Shown: piece by piece, positions 33,584 through 39,547 of the stretch
Numbering within the stretch: position 1 is the first letter of the stretch
Layout of the letters: every line of letters starts with the position of its first letter
NCBI GenBank assembly: GCA_029258825.1
Contig: JAPDKA010000008.1
Coordinates: forward strand, 1-39,547
Direction of reading: 5' to 3'
DNA from: an archaeon
Lineage (GTDB): Archaea; Nanobdellota; Nanobdellia; Pacearchaeales; JAPDKA01
Length of the DNA: 39,547 nucleotides
The notes under the pieces: generated by a model
Told to the model about the DNA's origin: nothing
The model's input: the letters and a program-made list of their open reading frames with translations, nothing else
The model's database searches: none
Made by a program: the position numbers and the translations under genes

Positions 33584-33985
33584 TTAACCTTTAACAAACT
33601 CCTCAAAATTTTTTCCGATTTTTTTTGCTATGTCAAAGCTAATGCATACTTGTTTTGTCTGTTTTTGTTTTAGCTTATTCAGTTTTATTGCATTAATAAA
33701 GAACCAACCTTTCCTCAAGAACTTTATAGCGATAATTGGCTTTAAACCAAAAATTTCAGCAAACATTAAAAACTCATTAAGCTGTTTACCATCTATGTAT
33801 CTTTTTTCATTTCTTGCAATTTTGCATTCTATCGCATACTTCCGATGCTTTTTTCCCGCTAGCAAATCACAGCTTGGCAATGGTATGCTGCCACTTCCTG
33901 CAACTCTTGCTACAGCAAAACCCGCTTGCCATAGTAAATGCAGTAATTCGCGTTCAGCATTACTACCCCTTTTTTTGTTTTTCAT
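33584..33985 (-). CDS. hjc: Holliday junction resolvase Hjc
   Basis: A 133-residue archaeal Hjc: the N-terminal GSNAERELLHLLW (E11), AGSGSIPLPSCDLLAG (D40) and YAIECKIARNE (E53, K55) supply the PD-(D/E)XK nuclease site. This dimeric enzyme cuts four-way DNA junctions during recombination and fork repair. The length is normal. It sits 29 bases after the MBL-fold gene on the same strand and may be co-expressed with lysS, the histone-fold gene and the MBL gene. Confidence 0.92.
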   Translation of the reverse strand: MKNKKRGSNAERELLHLLWQAGFAVARVAGSGSIPLPSCDLLAGKKHRKYAIECKIARNEKRYIDGKQLNEFLMFAEIFGLKPIIAIKFLRKGWFFINAIKLNKLKQKQTKQVCISFDIAKKIGKNFEEFVKG

Positions 33986-34014
33986 TTTTCATTAAATATT
34001 TTTTGATTTTTTCT

Positions 34015-34860
34015 TCATTTACACGCTTTTAACACCGCCGCAGGCATACCCAAATCTTCGGCTGCGGTAGTCACTTTTTTATTTAACCTTTCTGCTATTT
34101 CATATACTTTAGCATATCTTTGTTTATATTTTTTATCCCTAACTAAGTGATGGTCTAAAATAATTTTAGCATCACATTTCTTTATTATTTTTATTGTATT
34201 ATTTATTGCTTTATCTAAATTCTTGTAGCTAAACATATATCCAAGCAAGTAGGTTGGAGCTCCGTCAAGAAAAATTATGTTAGGTTTTTTTGATATTATC
34301 ATGTCTGCATATTCCTCAACTACAGGCCCATCAATATCAGAACTATGTATAACGCATGTTTCATTTTTACCAAATACACGTATAGTTGTCATTATAACAT
34401 ACCCTAGTTTTGTTTTCCTTTGCCCATGCCATAATGCTTTTGAAAATTCTATACAGAAATCATTAAACTCAAATTTTTGCTTGTCTGCAAAATATAGTTG
34501 TTTTGGTTTGATTGATTTAAGCAATTTATTAGCTCTAATTTGTTGCGAATTGTTTATATTTTTTTCAGGATGTTTTATGAACATTATCTTATTTTTGTAT
34601 GTTAATGACGGCAAAAAATGGTCGTAATGGTAATGGCTTATTACAACTATGTCAGCTTTGTTTACTGTTTTGATTATTGCTTGTTTGTATTTTTGAACTA
34701 ACATTAGCTTTGTTGTTTTACTCAAAGGAAATGTTTTTGTTTCTGCTGCTATCCCAGGATCAATTACTATACTTGTTTTACCAATCTTTATTTCTATACA
34801 ACTTGATTTTACACCAAACGAATCAAATGCTATATAGTTTATACCAAAATTTTCTGCCAT
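34015..34860 (-). CDS. MBL-fold metallohydrolase (UPF0282-like)
   Basis: A 281-residue metallo-beta-lactamase-fold protein with VVISHYHYDHF (H76, H78, D80, H81), a later CVIHSSDIDGP (histidine and metal-bridging aspartate) and ILDHHLVRD for the last histidine. The layout (DPGIAAE early, SDIDGP, HH late) matches the archaeal UPF0282 group. The fold hydrolyses esters or phosphodiesters in relatives; the substrate of this group is unknown. It lies between hjc and the small histone-fold gene (23-base gap); a TATA tract (34881-34892, overlapping the end of the histone-fold gene) is centred about 27 bases upstream, so it may also have its own promoter. Confidence 0.8.
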   Translation of the reverse strand: MAENFGINYIAFDSFGVKSSCIEIKIGKTSIVIDPGIAAETKTFPLSKTTKLMLVQKYKQAIIKTVNKADIVVISHYHYDHFLPSLTYKNKIMFIKHPEKNINNSQQIRANKLLKSIKPKQLYFADKQKFEFNDFCIEFSKALWHGQRKTKLGYVIMTTIRVFGKNETCVIHSSDIDGPVVEEYADMIISKKPNIIFLDGAPTYLLGYMFSYKNLDKAINNTIKIIKKCDAKIILDHHLVRDKKYKQRYAKVYEIAERLNKKVTTAAEDLGMPAAVLKACK

Positions 34861-34883
34861 TTAAAAAATAAAAAATAGAAAAA

Positions 34884-35054
34884 TTATAAATCTTGTGGCA
34901 TGATTGTGCTTCGCTTGTTTGCTTTTGCGCGTTCAGCAGCTTTTTTTAGTATCTCTTCAACAACTTTATTTAGTGCTTGAGCAAGTTCTGCTGAAACCCT
35001 CATATCTTTTGGAACAGCTTCTTTTATCTTGCTTTTAACAATTAGCTCTACCAT
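34884..35054 (-). CDS. Small histone-fold protein (DUF1931 type)
   Basis: A 56-residue gene too short for normal ORF cut-offs. It reads MVELIVKSKIKEAVPKDM then RVSAELAQALNKVVEEILKK and AAERAKANKRSTIMPQDL, matching the DUF1931 archaeal histone-fold family: a first helix, a long central helix with ALNKKVEE-like pattern, and the terminal AKANxRxTxMPxDL that corresponds to the end of a histone fold. Such proteins dimerise; DNA binding is probable but less proven than for HMf-type histones. It starts 19 bases after lysS, with an AT-rich tract (about 35067-35082) and a weak AGGAAG ahead of the ATG, and precedes the MBL gene by 23 bases. Confidence 0.85.
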   Translation of the reverse strand: MVELIVKSKIKEAVPKDMRVSAELAQALNKVVEEILKKAAERAKANKRSTIMPQDL

Positions 35055-35073
35055 TTTTTGACTTCCTTTTTAT

Positions 35074-36567
35074 TTATTTTTTTGTTTTTTCTTCTTCTGT
35101 TTTTCTTTTTAGATGAGGGAATAAAATGACTTCTCTTATGCTGCTTGCTCCTGTGATAAGCATTACTAGTCTATCTATGCCGAGACCAACACCTCCGCAT
35201 GGAGGCATGCCATACTTTAGTGCATCAACAAATTCGTTGTCTGTAGGCCATGCTTCTTCTTCACTTAGACCTTTTTTTCTTGCTTCTTCTTGTTGCTTAA
35301 ATCTTTGTTCTTGGTCTATCGGATCGTTAAGCTCGCTGTAAGCATTTGCTACTTCCATACCACCAATAAACAATTCCCACCTTTCAACATAACCTTGTTT
35401 TTTTCTATGTTTTTTGGTTAAAGGACTTATGTCTATAGGGTAATCCATAATAAATGTAGGGTTAATCAAGTGCGGTTGCACTAATGCCTCAAACAGTTTA
35501 TCTATTATAACACCACGTGTAGCTGCTTTTTCTATCTCAACATTGTGCTGTTCTGCAATTTGTTTTAGTTCATCATCGCTCAACGCATCTATATCAATGT
35601 TGGCATATTTTTTGAACGCTTCCTGCATCGTAATTTTTTGCCAATCATTAAAATCAATTTCGTAGTCACGCCATTTAACTTTTTTCTGTCCAACTATATC
35701 AACAACATAGCAAATAAGTTCTTTAGTCAATTCTGCCATATACTCATAATCTCTATATGCTTCATAAAATTCAATCATTGTAAATTCAGGATTGTGATTA
35801 GCGTCAATACCTTCATTTCTAAAGTTTCTCGCTATTTCATAAACTTTCTCGAAATTGCCAATTACAAGTCTTTTTAAATACAACTCAGGACTTATGCGTA
35901 AAAAGAAATTTTGCTTTAATGCATTAAAAAATGTAACAAAAGGTCTTGCTGCGGCGCCACCATAAACTTCCTGCAGTATGGGTGTTTCAACTTCGATGTA
36001 GCCTTTTGTATTTAGAAATTCTCTAATAGCGTTTATTATTTTTGTTCTTTTTGTGAATAATTCTTTTACTTCATCATTCATAATTAAATCTAAATAGCGC
36101 TTTCTGTATCTTAGCTCTACATCCTTTAAGCCGTGCCATTTTTCTGGTAAAGGCTTTAAAGATTTTGCTAGCATTACGACATTTAATGCTATTACGCTTG
36201 TTTCGCCCCGTTTTGTTTTATATGGTATTCCTTCAACACCGATAAAGTCACCAACATCAATATATTTTTCAAAAAAATCTAACGCTGTTTTATTTTTACT
36301 TTTTTCAAAAACGATCTGAAGTTTTCCTTTCGCATCAAGAATATGGCAGAATGCTATACTGCCAATTAATCTTTTTGCAACTACTCTGCCTGCAACTTTG
36401 ACATTCTCGTTAGCTATTTCGTTATTTTTTAATGCGTTATATTTTTGTTTTATATCACTGCTGTAGTCTGTTCTGTCAAAACTATAAGGATATGGTTCTA
36501 TCCCAGCTTTTCTCAGCTCTTCTATTTTCTTTATTCTTGCTTTTTCTATTTCTTCTTGTCTTGTCAT
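35074..36567 (-). CDS. lysS: Lysyl-tRNA synthetase, class II
   Basis: A 497-residue class II enzyme. The N-terminal OB-fold anticodon-binding domain is visible (NVKVAGRVVAKRLIG, LQIVFEK), then class II motif 1 with TPILQEVYGGAAARPF, motif 2 FRNEGIDANHNPEFTMIEFY, and motif 3 GVGLGIDRLVML. It charges tRNA-Lys with lysine. Many archaea use the unrelated class I enzyme, so the class II type is informative about lineage; some archaea including DPANN do have class II. A TATA box (TATTTAAAAAT, about 36588-36597) is 26 bases before the ATG. The histone-fold, MBL and hjc genes follow on the same strand. Confidence 0.94.
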   Translation of the reverse strand: MTRQEEIEKARIKKIEELRKAGIEPYPYSFDRTDYSSDIKQKYNALKNNEIANENVKVAGRVVAKRLIGSIAFCHILDAKGKLQIVFEKSKNKTALDFFEKYIDVGDFIGVEGIPYKTKRGETSVIALNVVMLAKSLKPLPEKWHGLKDVELRYRKRYLDLIMNDEVKELFTKRTKIINAIREFLNTKGYIEVETPILQEVYGGAAARPFVTFFNALKQNFFLRISPELYLKRLVIGNFEKVYEIARNFRNEGIDANHNPEFTMIEFYEAYRDYEYMAELTKELICYVVDIVGQKKVKWRDYEIDFNDWQKITMQEAFKKYANIDIDALSDDELKQIAEQHNVEIEKAATRGVIIDKLFEALVQPHLINPTFIMDYPIDISPLTKKHRKKQGYVERWELFIGGMEVANAYSELNDPIDQEQRFKQQEEARKKGLSEEEAWPTDNEFVDALKYGMPPCGGVGLGIDRLVMLITGASSIREVILFPHLKRKTEEEKTKK

Positions 36568-36622
36568 TTAAATTGCTAGTTTTTTTTATTTAAAAATTTT
36601 TTTAAGAAAACTGCGAATTATA

Positions 36623-37870
36623 TTAAAAAGTTATAAACTCAAATATCCCTTCTACCTCTATATTTCTTTCTTTGGCAAATTCTGAATCTATAATTCGATA
36701 ATTTTTCATTTCCAACGTTTCGTCGTTGATTTTGATTTTCTCTGCTATACAAATTATTTTCTCGTCTCTATAAAGTTGTTGTTGGTTTGGTTTATTAAAA
36801 CTTATGATGTAATAACAATCTTTCCAAAGTTCTATTTTAGGGGCCTTGGCTAAAAATATCACTTTATCTCTTCTTTCATCATACTTTAATAATTTTTGTT
36901 CTTCTCCCAAATCTACAAGGTAGTAAGGATGTTTAAACTTAATATCCTTACCTTCAGTTAACACTTTCCCTTCTCTATCTACTAGTTGGGTTTTTGGATC
37001 ACAAGACAATATAGTTGGAGGTACATATATTATAATTTCTTGATTATTTGGTAATAAAGTGCCATTAACAACTTTAGTTCTGTAAACCCTGCCTTTTAAA
37101 TGGTGGTTTAATACAGGATGGTTGTTTATTGCATGTTTAATGAATCTCTTTCTTTTTTTTGTTTCTTCATCTTCAAATTTTCTATCATTCCAATATCTAT
37201 TTTCTATTTTAGCTACACCCCATTTATTTCCTACATATAAAAAAACTTCTATTGTAGCCAAATGTACGAGTTCAGCTTTCCCTATTTCTGGTTCAAGTTG
37301 TTTTACTATCTCTTCCAATCTTGATTTTCTGTCTTTTTGTGCGTTTATTCTTGCTTCTAATTTTTTTCTGTAAATAGAATTAATTGTGATTAAACTTGCT
37401 TTTCTAATTTTTTCCTTTTCATTCTCTTTAATTTCTGCTATGATGCCTAATTCGTCTAAGTATATTGTTTCACCTATTTTTCCGATATACTTTATTAATT
37501 CATTGTTATTAATTAATCCATAAATTTCAATAGGCAAAGTTTCTTCATATCCGTCAATGTTTTTGTTTTCTTCTGGGATAAGAGTTTCATCTCTTGCTAT
37601 GCCATAGAAATTATCTTTTCTTTTTATTTCAAGATTAAATACTTCTAAAAGTTCTTCTAAAATGATGTTTTCTATTTTTTCAGATATTGCCGCATAAGCT
37701 TCCTTTAAATTATCGAAACCAAATCCACTAAAGTATCTTCTGTACAACCAATTTAATACTTTATTTTCTATTTTATTGCCTAGGTTCATATCTAATACAA
37801 TCTTTTTTGCTTCCCCTATGCTTACTCTTGGTGGAGGTTGGCTAAATTCAAATCTAAATTCAAAAGCCAT
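36623..37870 (-). CDS. Orphan 415-residue protein
   Basis: I do not recognise this protein. It is soluble and charged, with no signal peptide or membrane helix. The N-terminal half is helical (MAFEFRFEFSQPPPRVSIGE, ending in coiled-coil-like EARINAQKDRKSRLEEIVKQ at about 165-190). The C-terminal half is beta-rich (FLYVGNKWGVAKIENRYW, EIIIYVPPTILSCDP, KIELWKDCYYIISFNKP) and contains HAINNHPVLNHHLKG (about 240-254). An AGGAG Shine-Dalgarno site precedes its ATG by 6 bases, unlike the leaderless genes around it. It is glutamine-poor. It lies between lysS and trmY, two core genes, as an insertion of one gene. Confidence 0.7.
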   Translation of the reverse strand: MAFEFRFEFSQPPPRVSIGEAKKIVLDMNLGNKIENKVLNWLYRRYFSGFGFDNLKEAYAAISEKIENIILEELLEVFNLEIKRKDNFYGIARDETLIPEENKNIDGYEETLPIEIYGLINNNELIKYIGKIGETIYLDELGIIAEIKENEKEKIRKASLITINSIYRKKLEARINAQKDRKSRLEEIVKQLEPEIGKAELVHLATIEVFLYVGNKWGVAKIENRYWNDRKFEDEETKKRKRFIKHAINNHPVLNHHLKGRVYRTKVVNGTLLPNNQEIIIYVPPTILSCDPKTQLVDREGKVLTEGKDIKFKHPYYLVDLGEEQKLLKYDERRDKVIFLAKAPKIELWKDCYYIISFNKPNQQQLYRDEKIICIAEKIKINDETLEMKNYRIIDSEFAKERNIEVEGIFEFITF

Positions 37871-37876
37871 TTTATA

Positions 37877-37881
37877 CTCCT
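37877..37881 (-). promoter_or_regulatory. Shine-Dalgarno site of the 415-residue orphan
   Basis: AGGAG on the minus strand, six bases before the ATG at 37868-37870. Most other genes here show no ribosome-binding site, so this is exceptional and fixes the start. Confidence 0.6.
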
Positions 37882-37948
37882 AATTTAATTTTTAGATTTT
37901 TAAATTTTTCGATTGTAATCACTTTAAAATGTTAACTAATTTTTTACT

Positions 37949-38536
37949 TTAAAAAATACCTCTCCTATCAAGTTCGTTTTGGAGTATTATTAATGCTTGG
38001 CTTGCGAAATATGTTATGTCGCCTAATGAAACAACTTCAGCATAACGCATTAACCTCTTTTTTTCTTTACTTGGCAAGCCCTGATGATCGCCTAAAACAA
38101 ATATAGGATCTTGTTTTATATCAACTTTTCTTATATCTTTGCCTTTTTCATCTAACAAATAAACAGCTCTTCCTTGCTGCGATGCCTCTTCAATAAAGCT
38201 TATCAAACTTTGTTTTGAAATAAAACAGTTCTTAAATGCTTGAATACGCTTATCTTGTTTATACTTATAAAGCATTCTACTTATTAAGCCAGATACGTCT
38301 TTTTTGCTTATGATCTGCTTTAATTCATCTTGCTTGTTATAAAGCTCGATATGTTTTGGTGGATCAGGTGGACCATAAAAGAATAGGTGCAGCTTTACAT
38401 TTTTTCTTATTGCATGAGAAACAAAAAAGGAATGTATAACAATATGGCATGCTATGTCTAGCCTGCCAGCTTTCATTAAATCTTTTATATTGCCCGACGT
38501 TCTTGCTTTTCTTGAAAAATAGACAAACTCACGCAT
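37949..38536 (-). CDS. trmY: tRNA (pseudouridine(54)-N1)-methyltransferase TrmY
   Basis: A 195-residue SPOUT-family methyltransferase: the opening MREFVYFSRKARTSG, LHLFFYGPPDPPKHIELY, and the knotted SAM site FVLGDHQGLPSKEKKRL with VSLGDITYFASQALIILQNE near the C terminus are the family's signatures. TrmY makes N1-methylpseudouridine at position 54 in the T loop of archaeal tRNAs. Length is standard. A TATA tract (about 38559-38567) is 27 bases before the ATG. It stands 36 bases after the M23 peptidase gene on the same strand. Confidence 0.92.
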   Translation of the reverse strand: MREFVYFSRKARTSGNIKDLMKAGRLDIACHIVIHSFFVSHAIRKNVKLHLFFYGPPDPPKHIELYNKQDELKQIISKKDVSGLISRMLYKYKQDKRIQAFKNCFISKQSLISFIEEASQQGRAVYLLDEKGKDIRKVDIKQDPIFVLGDHQGLPSKEKKRLMRYAEVVSLGDITYFASQALIILQNELDRRGIF

Positions 38537-38572
38537 TCAAGAGTTATGCAGTATAACATTAAATATTTTTTG

Positions 38573-39502
38573 CTATTCGCAACTGTGCGCTATACGATAT
38601 TTTTTTATTAACTCGAAAAGTTCATCAGCATTTGGTTGTGTTCTGCTTAATTTTCCTACAATCTTGTTGTTTATTCTTTTGCCTTCCTCGGGATTGACAA
38701 GTTTCCAGTATTTTTCACCTTTCTTTTTTGCATGTACTTCATAGTGTACATGAGGCCCTGTAGTTTTTCCTGTTAGACCAACATAACCTATGACATCACC
38801 TTTTTTTACTTCTTGCCCTTTTCTTATATGTAAATACACAACATGCTTTCCTTTTCTTGTGCCGAATGTTAAATGGGCAAGCCTAACAATGATCTCTATT
38901 TCATCTTGATTAGTGTAGATATCTACAAAATATCCATAACCTTTTGTTTTTCCTATTCTTATTATTCTGCCATCTATTGGGCTAATTACAGGAGCATATA
39001 ATCTTGCAGCAATATCAATACCGCAATGGAACTTTTTGCCAGAACCTCCGTAAATGTACTTTAGTTTTCCGTCAATTTTACGATATCCGAAGTGCGAGGA
39101 AATCCAATATTTTGTTGTTTCATCAAAAGGGTATGCCAATGGTATATCAGCTTCTACTTTTGGTTTGATTTTTGCTATCTTTAGTCCAAGCCAAGGAGGT
39201 AGTGAAAATAAATCATGCTTTAAGTGTTGTTCTTTTATGATATCGCTCATTTTGATTTGCTTTTTTGTCTTTTTTACTTTATTATACATGCTGTATGGTA
39301 CAACAACTCCTTCATCAATTATTTCTTTTATCTCTTCAACTATTCTTGCTTCAAGAGTTTGTGCTGCTTCTTGCTTTGTTCTGTTGGCTTGTTGTGTTAT
39401 TAATGAAGTATAATTTTGTACAATTTTTTCTGCTGTAAAATATGAAAAAAGTAATGCAATACTCAACATTATTTTATTGACGTATTTTTTCATTTTATTC
39501 AT
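38573..39502 (-). CDS. M23-family metallopeptidase, membrane anchored
   Basis: A 309-residue protein: one N-terminal hydrophobic helix (IMLSIALLFSYFTAE, about 11-25), a helical linker rich in Glu (45-65), then an LytM/M23 domain: HCGIDIAA (H159, D163 zinc ligands), RLAHL, VKKGDVIGYVGLTGKTTGPH and HVHYEV (H251, H253). All catalytic residues are in place. M23 enzymes cleave peptide cross-links of bacterial peptidoglycan, which archaea lack; in archaea they may act on pseudomurein-like or protein walls, or on bacterial partners. A TATA box (about 39518-39528, TTTATATAC) supports the start at 39502. The gene upstream lies beyond the window. Confidence 0.88.
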   Translation of the reverse strand: MNKMKKYVNKIMLSIALLFSYFTAEKIVQNYTSLITQQANRTKQEAAQTLEARIVEEIKEIIDEGVVVPYSMYNKVKKTKKQIKMSDIIKEQHLKHDLFSLPPWLGLKIAKIKPKVEADIPLAYPFDETTKYWISSHFGYRKIDGKLKYIYGGSGKKFHCGIDIAARLYAPVISPIDGRIIRIGKTKGYGYFVDIYTNQDEIEIIVRLAHLTFGTRKGKHVVYLHIRKGQEVKKGDVIGYVGLTGKTTGPHVHYEVHAKKKGEKYWKLVNPEEGKRINNKIVGKLSRTQPNADELFELIKKYRIAHSCE

Positions 39503-39547
39503 CGAATTTTTTTAGAACTTTATATACTTCATTTATTAACATTTTAG

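Noticed and set aside
1..39547. CRISPR arrays, insertion sequences or transposase genes
   Set aside because: No regularly spaced repeats, no transposase-like frame and no terminal inverted repeats were seen.

Overview
The window is archaeal, AT-rich, densely packed chromosomal DNA. Evidence for Archaea: both subunits of the archaea-only DNA polymerase D (DP1, DP2), an Orc1/Cdc6 initiator, an Hjc Holliday junction resolvase, archaeal D-aminoacyl-tRNA deacylase (DtdA), TrmY, a DUF1931-type histone-fold protein, and TATA boxes centred about 25 bases before many start codons (leaderless transcription, almost no Shine-Dalgarno sites). A class II lysyl-tRNA synthetase, a lamin-tail surface protein, an M23 peptidase, a GGDEF protein and many short orphan genes fit a DPANN-type lineage (Woesearchaeota-like is my best guess). 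This taxonomic call is inference.

Layout. 1-1848: the start of a gene leaving the left edge, a radical SAM enzyme and a winged-helix protein, tied together by a recurring perfect palindrome. 1925-7303: an Lhr-type helicase, two orphan genes (one with a Cys/His zinc site, one with HExxH), an SbcD-related phosphoesterase and a small helical protein. 7304-8653: small genes, tRNA-Ser(CGA) and a PRC-barrel protein. 8654-8999: a likely replication origin with four inverted ORB-like repeats and an AT-rich tract. 9000-16408: a tight replication operon, cdc6 - PolD small subunit - HAD phosphatase - PolD large subunit. 16497-18501: a membrane operon on the minus strand (MgtC, exported OB-fold protein, TctA-like permease). 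18600-22976: YdjM-like membrane protein, a GGDEF protein overlapping dtdA, a small membrane protein, a GIY-YIG protein, a circularly permuted GTPase and a PIN nuclease. 23153-24592: an archaeal ATPase with a C-terminal nuclease-like domain.

24711-32483 is the most distinctive accessory region: two very large exported proteins that share a six-cysteine module and the same C-terminal membrane anchor plus basic tail, a Zot-like P-loop ATPase divergent from one of them, a helical protein, and a lamin-tail-domain surface protein whose start overlaps the end of amrS. This could be a cell-envelope system that has not been described.

32474-39502, all on the minus strand, is mainly information processing: amrS, hjc, an MBL-fold hydrolase, a 56-residue histone-fold gene, lysS, an orphan 415-residue protein with an unusual Shine-Dalgarno site, trmY and an M23 peptidase. 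Several gene starts are moved here relative to the longest open frame on the basis of TATA-box spacing.
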